Assembly (NCBI RefSeq): GCF_048544455.1
Contig: NC_133531.1
Location: forward strand, 62,782,099 to 62,846,098
From: Silene latifolia
Lineage: Eukaryota; Streptophyta; Magnoliopsida; Caryophyllales; Caryophyllaceae
Direction of reading: 5' to 3'
DNA length: 64,000 bases
Shown here: piece by piece, positions 48,562 to 58,039 of the stretch
Layout of the letters: each line of letters starts with the position of its first letter
Numbering within the stretch: position 1 is the stretch's first letter
Notes under the pieces: model-generated
Told to the model about the DNA's origin: nothing
The model's database searches: none
The model's input: only the letters and a program-made list of their open reading frames with translations
Translations under genes and position numbers: made by a program

Positions 48562-51205
48562 ATGGTAAAAAAACTTAAGTAACTGAAATTGAAATTAAAA
48601 TGAGAAAGATAGGTAAAACCTTCCCCAAACTTGAAGCATCGTTATGTTTAGACAATAGTATCTGAACATCTCCCTAATATCTTCGAAAAGCATGAGCTGC
48701 TCAATGTCTTGTTCGTAGGCATAAACCAATTTACTTATCTTTATATTAAATAATGAATGTTCACCCAATATAGCTGAACATATATTCCGTTCCAACCTTT
48801 GACAATGTTGCCCCAGCTCACTTAGCTCTTTCACACTTAGGGGGCCCTTTTTCTCAAAAGTCTGCACATTTAAATTTACTATTTTAATGTTTTAAAAAAA
48901 ACTAAGTACTAGAAAACATAACGGAATATATGTTCAGCTATATTAATAAGACCATGACATTTTACCTCTTCATTACCATGTTGAACAGTGGTACTAGATG
49001 TCTTGGTACCATTTGAGTTGACCTTCTCCATACTCTTGTCCTATAAATTAAAATTCGAATTATGAAGAAGTTCATGCTAATACATACCCCAACTATGCTA
49101 CATGGTGTTTACCTCGTCCTTGTTTAGGTGAACAACGTTATCATCACCATGTTGAAAATCATTATCGCACTCCTTAGGATCTTTTGACTTTGCATGGTCT
49201 TTAAGCTTCTCATTAGAATTATTGTCCTGCAGATTCATCCATTGTAAAAATGTAATATATTCAAATGATGTTTTGTTAATTTAGCAAAAATTTAGCATAA
49301 AATTGTTAGGAATATTCAGCGACTTTACAACTTTACCTCTTTATTTTCTAACAAAACCAAGGATTTTGGCCACTGTGCAAAGCTTCCAAAAACTTCAGCA
49401 ACCCTTACATTTTCATCCCAAGGAATAGGAAGTTGAGACTTCCCGTCTAGAATATTATCAATGGACACTCGAACATTTTGATGACTCAATGGAGTGTTAT
49501 GTACCATCGTCCCTTCTTTCCATGGCCAAGCTGTCCCGTCGGCAACAATTATTTCAGAATCAATTCCATACACAGCAAGACGACATGGAACAGGAGACTG
49601 CAATAATAAAAGTTTCGTGAAACAAAAGGTTAACTTAAAAGCAGAAAATAATTGAACTACGAAAAAGCGCAATAGACCTTTAACTCAAGAAACGGATCCT
49701 TAGGCTCAATGGAACGAACACTACTTTGATCTAGGTGAGTAGTTTCTTCAAGTTGATCTAGGTGAGTAGCTTCTTCAAGTTCTGGAGGCAAAGTCATTTT
49801 AAGCTTCTTGTAAATTTCGGACACTTTTTGATTTACAATTTCATTCATCTGTGTCATCGTCTCTTTCTTAACCTCTTCCTTAAACATCATCAAGTCATTC
49901 TCTGTATACAAAGTTTCATGAAGTCGTCGTCGACTAGTAGGTTTTCCGAAATAAGATTGGATGCCAACACGACTTCCTACTCCTCTCGTTCTCCCACAGT
50001 GCTCGGGTTTCCCCAGGGCCTTTACCAACACATCTTCCTTTCGAGTAGGTACAAACTTCCCCTTTTCTTCCATCTTTTTCCAATGCTTCTGTTCTCATAC
50101 AAATAACGTATATTATTATTAAAAGCAGTGGCAGGTTCATGTACAAGTAAACTGATCATAACTGATAAATAGCAGCAAAGAAAATAATTAACAAATTAAA
50201 CAAAAGGCAGGTGAAAAAAATTGACCCATAAAAGAAAAGCGAAATGACAACCTAGTTAAAATAACACTTACAATCTCTTCTATTAATTTTTGTGTCGGTT
50301 TAGGTGGATTTTTTAATGAAGGGGTATGACCTTTGATCCATGCATAACCCCGATCCTCAAGACGTTTCGCAACAGATTGTTGTGTAGTTACGGGATCAGC
50401 TGCAGGATTGCTAGACAATATTGCTTCTACTTCTTCTTTATGCCATTGAGGCAACTTCCCTGCATAACCAGTTCTCCCCATATAATGTGGATGCAGGTTA
50501 TTTTTCTGGGATTCTCGTACTTTTTTACTCTTTTCCTGCAAATTAATTTATTCCATATTTTTATTCGTAAAATATTTTGAACAATAACTGCAAGCTTATC
50601 TTATTATGCAAAGAAAAATAAATTCTCGCCTGAAATTTCTCGTCCATACGCTGCCTCACAAACAGTGCCCAATCCTCTTTTGTGATACCATCATAAATGG
50701 TCGAAGGATCATTTATCGGCACTTTTCTCCTTTGCTTTCTTGTCTTGAAGACGAAGTAGGATGTCATATATGTCCTCCAACCTCTCAATCGTTCCCCCGC
50801 GATTTGTAAAACAGTTTCACGCATCTCTTCATCATTTATGTTCCATGTATTCTATTAAAATGAGACAAAGGCAGCATTAAATGTAAATATTAAATGAGTA
50901 AGAATAAAATTTATATCAATAATCATATTTAACTATAGTACCTTTGCCTCTTGCCATACTGTATCCTTAATGCCCTCTGGTACTAGAGACCAATCTTGAT
51001 ACGTGATCTTGATATTATTGCGAACAATTCTCCCTATATCATTAGCAAATTTTGACGCCCATATTCCTATTGGCCTATCGACTTTATCGAACTTAATAGA
51101 CTTAGGCCCTTTAGGCTCCCCCTTTTTCCCTTTATTTCCTTTTCTTTTACGTTTGGCGCGTGAATCTTGGTTATTTGTGCTCATAGGGTTGTCTGTGTCC
51201 TCCAT
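20494..51205 (-). CDS. CACTA second gene: Transposase_24-like protein with Ulp1/C48 protease-like C-terminus (13 exons, one in-frame stop)
   Basis: I can trace 13 exons whose phases agree throughout: 51205-50942, 50851-50630, 50535-50272, 50088-49678, 49597-49337, 49226-49113, 49040-48966, 48861-48620, 48466-48296, 48219-48112, 48012-47934, 47834-47733 and 20577-20494. Together they give about 798 codons. The N-terminus is lysine-rich, then shows the plant Ptta/En-Spm Transposase_24 pattern (W-A-S-K-F-A-N-D-I, W-N-I-N-D-E-E, H-P-H-Y-M-G-R-T-G-Y). The C-terminus resembles C48 cysteine proteases: Y-H-W-M-L-L (His codon 48213-48215), I-F-D-S, and C-P-Q-Q-P-N-N-Y-E followed by a stop where the catalytic Cys belongs (47805-47807), then A-Y-Y-V-M-K-W. 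All introns are GT-AG except intron 2, which appears GC-AG. The last intron is 27 kb because of nested retrotransposons. In the family this protein is thought to assist transposition; the protease role is unproven. Confidence 0.85.
20578..20868 (-). other. 3' part of the last intron of the CACTA second gene
   Basis: Noncoding, AT-rich. The splice acceptor (TTTATAG on minus) lies at its lower edge at 20578. Copia-B is inserted at its upper edge, at the gttct target site. Confidence 0.6.
21087..21091. other. TSD (ctctt) of the large-LTR gypsy element, left
   Basis: CTCTT at 21087-21091 and again at 30420-30424. The intact copia-B 3' LTR has a single CTCTT at the matching place (about 37467-37471). 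Confidence 0.95.
21092..24659 (-). repeat. 3' LTR of the large-LTR gypsy element
   Basis: 3568 bp. Contains two copies of a roughly 46-bp phrase around CACAATCGGCAGGACAGTCC (22165-22250), a 46-bp minisatellite of about four units (22309-22492) and an (AAT)n tract near 24275-24304. No convincing coding sequence. Confidence 0.93.
22309..22492. repeat. 46-bp minisatellite in the gypsy LTR
   Basis: Four tandem units starting AACCAAGCGATGCGAATCAA, each about 46 bp. The same array is at 28065-28248 in the other LTR. An open stretch across it is a by-product of the repeat. Confidence 0.92.
24660..26852 (-). other. Internal region of the large-LTR gypsy element (noncoding)
   Basis: 2.2 kb between the LTRs, containing the polypurine tract and hairpin at its left end, a poly-A run (25447-25487) and the primer-binding site at its right end. 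Short open stretches here show no gag, protease, reverse transcriptase or integrase motif. I see no gene. Confidence 0.8.
24679..24698 (-). other. Hairpin at the polypurine tract of the large-LTR gypsy element
   Basis: Arms AAGTTTCG and CGAAACTT around an AGGA loop (sense strand). Position and geometry match the Tekay hairpin at 5867-5886, while the stem bases differ in a paired way. Confidence 0.78.
26853..30419 (-). repeat. 5' LTR of the large-LTR gypsy element
   Basis: 3567 bp, near-identical to 21092-24659. The minisatellite is at 28065-28248. The (AAT)n tract (near 30030-30064) is longer than in the other LTR. Confidence 0.93.
30650..33150 (+). other. Copia-B leader (noncoding)
   Basis: Colinear with the copia-A leader. 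Three copies of the motif around TCGGCTACCCCGTGCC lie at about 32480, 32585 and 32715. No coding sequence. Confidence 0.75.
33150..36270 (+). pseudogene. Copia-B gag-pol remnant
   Basis: Decayed copia polyprotein with the same islands as copia-A: a zinc-knuckle-like patch near 33430-33480, the pre-RT A-A-R-E-A-V-F-L ... S-G-R block near 34480-34550 and the Y-V-D-D-I-L core near 35627-35647. There is no long open stretch, and it is broken many times. It includes a 384-bp tandem duplication at 34544-35311. Confidence 0.72.
34544..35311 (+). repeat. 384-bp direct tandem duplication in copia-B
   Basis: The segment 34544-34927 (GAAATTATTCAAGAGCCACA...) repeats at 34928-35311 with near identity. 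Copia-A and copia-C have one copy. Confidence 0.85.
36270..37248 (+). other. Copia-B 3' noncoding module
   Basis: About 1 kb between the pol remnant and the 3' LTR, ending in the polypurine tract. It is well conserved with 58336-59309 (copia-A) and reversed 40058-41040 (copia-C). No coding sequence recognised. Confidence 0.7.
37249..38516 (+). repeat. Copia-B 3' LTR
   Basis: 1268 bp, TGTTGGAATATG to TTTCCTTCA, followed by the gttct target-site copy. Confidence 0.95.
38522..38789 (+). pseudogene. Captured host-gene fragment: DUF579 / glucuronoxylan methyltransferase-like, first part
   Basis: A 77-codon open stretch (38556-38789) encodes a short basic N-terminus, one hydrophobic segment (L-L-T-V-V-L-A-L-A-V-I-T-T-L-A-I-L-I-L, about residues 27-45) and then I-Q-L-H-A-I-L-H. 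A Golgi type II anchor followed by a block like L-H-A-I-L-H-Y-A-T is what DUF579-family proteins (GXM, IRX15) show before their catalytic part. The sequence continues in kind at 47435 after copia-C. It ends in a stop and is antisense to the CACTA genes, inside the last intron of the second one. It is truncated, so no function is expected. Confidence 0.68.
38795..40057 (-). repeat. Copia-C 3' LTR
   Basis: 1263 bp, nearly identical to 46168-47429. Confidence 0.95.
41040..43700 (-). pseudogene. Copia-C gag-pol remnant
   Basis: Decayed copia polyprotein on the minus strand, colinear with copia-A and -B. The pre-RT block A-V-F-L-K-Y-K-F-I-S-R-R-Q-S-G-R is at about 42360-42410 and the Y-V-D-D-I-L core at about 41660-41680. 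There is no long open stretch, and it is broken many times. Flanking 40058-41040 is the conserved 3' noncoding module; 43700-46167 is the noncoding leader with two copies of the GGCACGGGGTAGCCGATG motif (44180 and 44320). Confidence 0.72.
46168..47429 (-). repeat. Copia-C 5' LTR
   Basis: 1262 bp, TG...CA ends. The primer-binding site lies internally adjacent. Confidence 0.95.
47435..47530 (+). pseudogene. Captured DUF579-like fragment, second part
   Basis: Continues the fragment at 38522-38789, from which it was split by copia-C. It reads V-P-Q-Q-T-P, and after a 7-bp tandem duplication (AAACACC twice, which shifts the frame) A-E-I-R-V-S-F-D-V-L, then P-C-N-F-M-V. In DUF579 proteins the corresponding run is P-Q-Q-x-x-x-E-I-x-V-S-F-D-V-L ... 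P-C-N-F-L-V-F-G-L-G. Similarity ends before the S-adenosylmethionine-binding G-L-G motif. The remainder to 47732 is unassigned intron. Confidence 0.72.
48498..48562. repeat. (GT)n-(AT)n microsatellite
   Basis: GT repeat with one interruption grading into AT repeat, inside the intron between exons 8 and 9 of the CACTA second gene. Confidence 0.97.
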
Positions 51206-51361
51206 TATGTACCTGATGAAAAATAATACATAAAAATGTCAGACATTCAGTACGATCAAATAATATAATAAAATCAGTACCATCAAATAATATAAAAAAC
51301 ATATTAATTAGGTAAAAAAATAAAATATAAACAAATCAGTATAATCAAATATAACAAAAAA

Positions 51362-51654
51362 GGAAGAGGAAGATGCTGGTAGTGGCAACTCTGAGCATGA
51401 GGTACATAATGGAGGACACAGACAATGCTTAAAAATTCTACAGACATGTTATTACTTGACCTGAGAGAATCATTCAGCTGATCAGGAAGGACATTCAAGA
51501 AAGGTTGATAAGGAATAATGCAAGTACCATGTCATCTGAGATTCCAGATGGCTAGAAAGTTTGAGAAACCGACAACATTCTTGTTGTACTTGGCTATTGT
51601 TGGAGATCAATATATACTTACCTTATACCAAAAAAAAAAATTTTAACAAAAAAG
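51362..51654 (+). mobile_element. LINE-like 3' tail insertion 1 with 12-bp TSD
   Basis: Flanked by TATAACAAAAAA at 51350-51361 and 51655-51666. It ends in TTATACC followed by A11. No reverse-transcriptase domain is visible in its roughly 290 bp. Its first part contains 26 bases (51400-51425) identical, in reverse orientation, to the start of the neighbouring CACTA gene. The tail resembles that of insertion 2. Confidence 0.65.
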
Positions 51655-51666
51655 TATAACAAAAAA

Positions 51667-52232
51667 TAAAGTCCTTCTGCTGGCTTGGGACAAAGTCTGT
51701 GTGACTTTGAGGGTGATCAATGGTGTGCAGGTAATGGAGTTTTTTCAACAACTAGCTGTTATGAGCTGCTTAGAGCTCATGCAGCAAAGGTGGAGTGGCA
51801 TTTGGAGTGTTTGGAATAGTTGGGTTATCCCAAAACATGCCTTCATGGGATGGCTTATTTGCCATCAGGCACTTCTCTTAAAAGATAAGTTATACAGTCT
51901 TCATATCAGTTCTGATCTGATGAAACCTGCAGCAGTTCTGGCTGTTTGGTATGTAGTCTGGATGCAGAGAAATCAGGCCATTCTGAATGCTGCGATCATG
52001 AGACCTTGAGACCTGACTGGGTGATTGATCAAGTTCAAAGGGCTCTCAAATGGCGTATGGTAAGTCAGCTCCCTGTCAATATGAATACCAAAGATAGGGA
52101 ATGGCTAACTAGAGTAAAATTAATTTGATATGTGAGATGTAAGAGCCGTTTAATTGCTCTATCTTGGCTGTACAAAATTTTTATTGATGGTTGGTTTTTT
52201 AATGAGAAGCTTACATTCTACCAAAAAAAAAA
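51667..52232 (+). mobile_element. LINE 3' end insertion 2 (zf-RVT region)
   Basis: Plus-strand L1-type LINE tail. A 102-codon open stretch (51701-52009) carries the zinc-binding RT-associated block V-W-N-S-W-V-I-P-K-H-A-F-M-G-W-L and K-D-K-L, followed by the C-terminal V-W-Y-V-V-W-M-Q-R-N. It ends in TTCTACC and A10 at about 52223-52232, eight bases from the end of the CACTA transposase gene. It is 5' truncated; only the last part of ORF2 is present. Confidence 0.75.
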
Positions 52233-52239
52233 GGAAAAA

Positions 52240-55200
52240 CTATTTAGGTTTATCAAACCATAGCCCCTCATCATGATCTTCCCTCATATAAGTTTCAACA
52301 CGTATATCGTGTACTGATTGACGCTTGACTGAAACAGGAGGAAGATCATCAAGTTGATCGTACTCTTCTTCATCAACAACGCCCTCAACACCAAGAATAC
52401 GCCTTTTACCATAACGAACAACAGACCACCTCTTATCTAAAGGATCTTCAATGTAGAAAACTTGTTTTGCTTGAGATGCAAGAATAAAGGGATCTTCTAT
52501 GTGTCCAACAACGTTGAAATTTACCAAAATAAAATCCATGTCATCTACAGTAATGCCCTTATTAGAATCTGCCCATTTACACCGAAATAAGGGTACATTA
52601 AATGTCACATACTCAAGTTCCCAAATATCATCAATTATCCCATAGGAGGATCTTGTTATGTTAACAAGATCCTTACTCCTCCCAACATATTCTTCTGATG
52701 ATGCAACAACAGTGACACCACTGTTTTGCATTGTACTCTTACTATCTTGACGGCTTGTATAAAAACAAAAACCATTGATATCATACCCTTCAAATGAGAT
52801 TATCTTCGGCTTAGGGCCATGTGCTAACCAACGTAAGTTGTCACTTACATTATTTGATGAGTTAGACAACTCATTCATCACCTTATCTTTAAACCACTCC
52901 ACAAAAGTGCGATTGTGTTCACTCATCAACCAAGTATCATGTTTATGTGGATTTTGTTGCTTTAGTGAAGCCAAATGTTCAGTTAAATAAGGATGAACCT
53001 CTGTCATATGTTGTAAAACATACATATGTGATTTCTTAAACCATTCACGATCAACTCTAATATGCTTCTTACCCAATGTACCATTCCCTAAAAGTCTTCC
53101 TTCATGTCGAGATCTGGGAAGTCCAATAGGTTGCACATTCGCCATATAATCAACACAAAATTCGATTGTCTCACAAGCAATCGTTGCTTCCACAATACTA
53201 CCTTCAGGCCGATAGCGATTTTTCATTCGTCTCTTATACGTTCCCATCTCACGCTCCATCGCCCACATGCTTCGTTGGAACACCGGACCACAAAGTTTTA
53301 TCTCCCTCACTAAATGAACAATCAAGTGAACCATAATATCAAAGAAAGATATCGGGAAATACATTTCCATTTCACAAAGAGTCACGACTACATCAGCTTG
53401 TAAAGCATCTAAGGTGTCAGGATCAATATCCTTAGAATTTATTGCATTGAAAAAGAGGCAAAGCTTGGTAACAACCTGTCTAACATGAGTAGGTAATACT
53501 GATCTAATAGCCACCGGAAGAATTTGTGTCAGCATAACATGACAATCGTGAGATTTCATGCCTACTAACTTAGAGTCTTTCACGGACACAAACCGGCTTA
53601 TGTTAGAGCTATATCCATGTGGCACCTTTGTACCTTTTAATGACTCACATACGATCGTCTTCTCTTTCTTGGATAGAGTTGTGCAAGATGGGGGTATATA
53701 GATACGTTTCCCTCTCTCAATTGGTTTTAGTTCAAGACGCCCTCTAGCAACCATGTCATTTCTAGCTTTCACCCCATCTTTAGTCTTGTTAGGCATGTTC
53801 AACAATGTTCCAATTATACTCTCAATCACGTTCTTCTCAACGTGCATGACATCAATACAATGCCTCACAGACAAGTACTTCCAATATGGAAGCTCCTAAA
53901 ATATCGACTTCTTTGTGTGATATACCCCTGCCGGTGGAGGTACGTATGGTTTTCCAAATTCTCTAGTTATATTCTTAACTTGGTTATAATATTCTGTTCC
54001 ACTCAAAAACAAAGGCGGCGGCCTATGCTCGATTTTCCTATAAAAAGCCTTCTTCTTCTTTCGATATTCGTGATCTAACGGTAGCAACCGACGACTACCG
54101 GGATATGCATATTTGCCACTATTTTCCAACCAATCAGACTCGGTGTCATTCAAACATATCGGGCATCCCTTATCAGTCTTTGACCGATAACCAGAGAGGT
54201 TTCCGTAAGCAGGAAAGTCATTAATTGTACAGTAGAGCATAGCGTGCATTTGAAACTGTAGTCCGGTTGCTGCATCGAATACCTGCACCCCATCATTCCA
54301 CAACATCTTCAAGTCTTCAATTAGGGGTGGTAGGTATACGTCGATGTCATTTCCAGGCTGTTTAGGTCCAGAAATTAGAAGGGTTAACAAAATGTATTTG
54401 CTCTTATTGGTAAGCCAAGGGGGGATATTGTAGATTATCAACATAACTGGCCAACAACTATGCTGGGTACTCAAAGTTCCAAAAGGGTTAATGCCATCAG
54501 TGCAGAGTCCTAATCTTAAATTTCTAGGCTCTTTACCAAAACATGGAAAGGTTCTGTCAAATGTTCTCCATTGAGGAGCATCAGCTACATGCCTCAGTTT
54601 TCCATCGTTATTCCTCCCTTTGTAATGCCACAACATGTACTCCGCATCTTTTCGGTTAGCAAACATACGTTTAAACCTTGGTATTATCGGTAAATACCAC
54701 AAAGTCTTGGTCGGACTGCCTTTCTTGCTACCACTAGCATTGTCTCTCCTCTTGTACCGTGACTCACCATATCTTGGACACTCTATAAACTCGCTATACT
54801 CTTTCCGATACAAAATGCAATCATTCGGGCATGCATGAATCTTCTGGTATTTAGTAGCTAATGGACATAGTATTTTTTTGCATTCATATGTGGTAGTAGG
54901 TAGCTCATTATCTTTGGGCAAAATGTCTGACAAAAGTTCCAACAATGCAGTGAAACTTTTGTCACTCCACCCGTTCCCAGCTTTCAGGGTGTACAACTTC
55001 AGTAGAGCTGATAAATGGGTAAACTTAGAGCATGCGGGATATAAAGGCTTTTTAGAATCACTAACCATTGTCTGAAACATAATAGGACAATCCACAAGAT
55101 CTTTTTCAAGATCATCCATCATAAGATCAATGTTCTCCCCGTCCATTTTATCGCCCTTATTAATCCCGTCATCACTAATTTCATCCGCATTACAATCCTC

Positions 55201-55515
55201 AACATCATTTCTAATCTCGTCGGTATTGTCTACTGTTATATTTGTATTTATGTTACTATAACTACGAATGTCCCTCTCATTTTCTCCATGCCATATCCAC
55301 ACATTATAGTCTAAGGTAAACCCTTTTATAATTAAATGCTCCCGCAACTCATTAACAGAATTCACCCTTTTTCGATTCTGGCATATACTACACGGACATA
55401 TGAAGCGATTGTCCCCATGTACTCTTTGATATTCAACCGCACAACGAATAAATTCCTCATCAAGCCGCCGAAGAAAATCAAAATCACGCTGGCCATACAT
55501 CCAACTTCGGTCCAT
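52240..55515 (-). CDS. CACTA TNP2-type transposase (one in-frame stop)
   Basis: A single frame of 1092 codons on the minus strand, open except for TAG at 53896-53898. The N-terminus (residues about 4-75) is the transposase-associated domain, with W-M-Y-G, F-I-C-P-C-S-I-C-Q-N. Residues about 300-530 are Transposase_21, with C-F-G-K-E-P-R-N-L-R-L-G-L-C-T-D-G and a following V-F-D-A-A-T-G. After the stop come the conserved E-L-P-Y-W-K and R-H-C-I-D-V-M-H-V-E-K-N-V, then DUF4218 (about 650-760: S-H-D-C-H-V, P-V-A-I-R, M-Y-F-P-I-S-F-F-D-I) and DUF4216 (about 960-1030: W-E-L-E-Y). Relatives have Trp before E-L-P-Y-W, so the stop looks like TGG to TAG. Length is normal for the family. In En/Spm the homologue TNPD cuts the element ends. 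ATG at 55515 was chosen because the family N-terminus M-D-R-S-W-M starts there. Confidence 0.93.
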
Positions 55516-56109
55516 TCTCTAATTAATACAAACATACATTAATCCTCTTTAATTAATACAAACAAACATAAAACCTGTCTTCTTAAAATTTATCATAATT
55601 CTAATTTAAATTTTATTACTATATAATATTATGTCAAACAATTATAATATATACCTAAATATGTCTTCTTAAAATTTAAAAATAAATAGAAGTAAAAGTA
55701 GCAATATGTAGGGAATAATTTTCTTACAAGACAATACCTCTAGAAAATCCAAGTATAATGTTCTTTTCAATACTTTTACATCGGTTACCCAAACCTAGCT
55801 TAACTATATGGAGGGAATTATTTTTCAAGTAACCATATAGTGAGAATTATTTTATTTCACAACATTATGTACGGAAATCACCCCTTTTTCTTTTCCTTCT
55901 AATTTCTGCACTTTTCTCTCACATTTTCTAATATAATCCCATCACATTTACAACACCAACAAATCAAACCAATTAAAGCTGCATTAATTTTAGTAATTAT
56001 CAACAATTTTAAAACCCATAATTTTTTTTGAGAAAGATGGAGTTCTGCAACCCTAGGATCTATAGTTGATTAGCTGGAGTAAAGAATAAGAGAAAATAAG
56101 ATCAGACCA

Positions 56110-56222
56110 GTAGCATTGTCAAATGTATGGTCTAGTGGCAGAACTTTTGTCTTTTGGGCCTGTGGCTTTTTTCCCAAACCATCCCGTGTTCGACTTGCAC
56201 ATAAAGCATTTTTTTTTATATT
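56110..56222 (+). repeat. tRNA-derived SINE-like fragment
   Basis: TGGTCTAGTGG (56128-56138) fits a pol III A box and GTGTTCGACTT (56186-56196) a B box. A T-rich tail follows at about 56211-56225. The A-to-B distance is longer than in a tRNA, and no clear TSD is seen, so the family is uncertain. Confidence 0.5.
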
Positions 56223-56724
56223 TTTCAGTTTTTGTTTCCCTAATTTTATACTCTGTATTGTTTTATGAACAATTCTTTCAGTAATTTATATTATTAAAAA
56301 TAAAAAGGGAACTACTAAGTACTTAATAATACCTATTATTATATATGACTATATTATTTTACAAATTATTAAGGAGTAGTTGTTACTCCTTTAGTTTCAG
56401 TCATTTATTAACCTACTTTATTTGAGTGATATTTTAATTAAAGGTAACAAATAATTGAGCGAAAAGATGTATATATTTTTTTTCGGTTATAAATTACAAG
56501 TTGTGGCACTTTTGTTAGTAACACGTAACGGTATACAAATTGTCAAGTAGGTCACTAGAAGTACTAAACTACTAGGACTTAGGGCTCAGGAGCAATAAGC
56601 GCGATAAAAATTCGTGTTTTCAAATTAAAAAAAGCGATTACTAGATAAATTCTCGTCAATAACTAAAAAGATAGATGTCAATTTGGTCTTTTCTAAGAAG
56701 AGGCTCCTCAGTCATTTTCATATA

Positions 56725-56813
56725 TTCCCTCTGTTCCAGTCAATAGTTTACACTTGTTTTATTTCCTCTGACGAAATAAAGTAAGCATAAACTATTAAAT
56801 AGGACGGAGGGAA
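56725..56813. mobile_element. Stowaway-like MITE
   Basis: 89 bp with ends TTCCCTCTGTTCC and GGACGGAGGGAA and TA duplications at 56723-56724 and 56814-56815. The inner part also pairs (AATAGTTTA...TAAACTATT-like). This is the usual Tc1/mariner-derived Stowaway form. Confidence 0.82.
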
Positions 56814-58039
56814 TAACAGTTATGAAGAGATGTTCCTAATTTCCTTCCAAGCTAAAACGTTAGGGCCGAGAATAGATTTTAAATATTCAACACGAAAAGA
56901 CCAACATAGATGACATATATACTAATACTACAAGCTGCTATACAACTCCATGAAACCAAGAACACGAAAAGACCAACATAAATTACAAGTTGTGGGGTTT
57001 GGAGTGTAGATGGGTGACTTGGTGATGGGTTTTACTAACACAACATTGAAGTGAAGCTACACAAAAATAGAAACGGAGCAATTCTAAGAATGTACCGAAA
57101 TTAGAAAAGAGGCACGCAACTCCTAAGAATTTAGAGGGAATAGTTTTTATTATGACCATGGATGCCATTAAAGGAAGCAAAAGTATGTATGGAATACTTC
57201 GTGTTATTTAATTGTTTTGTGAGGGAAGAAGGTAGGACATATAAGGTATAAAGCAGGTCAATAGCGTTTTTCAGTTTGTTACATGCATTTGAAACTTGAG
57301 GAAAATCATATATACGAAACCAAAAGGGACAAATTTGTATACTTGCTTGTTCTTTTTAATTAGCCAAGTCAGTAATTGAACGACTGATTCCTTATGCGGT
57401 TACACGTTGTTCCCAATTAATTGCTCTACTATTATGAACTATGACGGGTTATTATGAACTATGACGGGTTACTAGTGCAATAATCGGCACAACCAAACAG
57501 CCAAACATGCAATTTTCATCAAATTCACAAAATCAAATATGCACAACCCAGTAAATTGACACAAGTAAACACCAAAAACCAAATACACAAACCAAGATAA
57601 ACTAAAAATATAAGCAATTAGATCATAAAACATTTCCAGAAAAAAATATTCATAGAAATAAAGAGATCAGCGGACGTAATTAAGGGCAAAATGAGTAGTA
57701 TACCTAGTATGAAATAAAAGTGCAGATGCCTAGCCGTCGGGAAGCAAAACCGGTAAACACGCGTCGGGAACGTCGAAACAAACAGCAGCAATCCAATAAT
57801 AGGGAACTTGTTTGCTAATAGGGAAGTCGTCGGAACAGACAGCAATAATCGTCAATTCGTCTATCGAAGTTGTCGAGGGCGTGTTCGACGGCCTAAAGAC
57901 GGTGTTGCGTTGTCAGTGTTAACTGTTAAGGGAGTCAGATAGCCCGCAATAGAGAGAACGACGATGGCTAGAGGTTTCTAGGGCAAGTTTAATTGGTGAT
58001 GATGATGGAATAGGAAGAGTCGTGGGTAAGTTTAATTTA

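Noticed and set aside
54635-55542. Plus-strand open stretches opposite the CACTA transposase
   Set aside because: They are antisense shadows of a recognised transposase frame.
56128-56200. Possible tRNA gene
   Set aside because: A- and B-box-like words are present but spaced too far apart and no cloverleaf can be drawn; listed as SINE-like instead.
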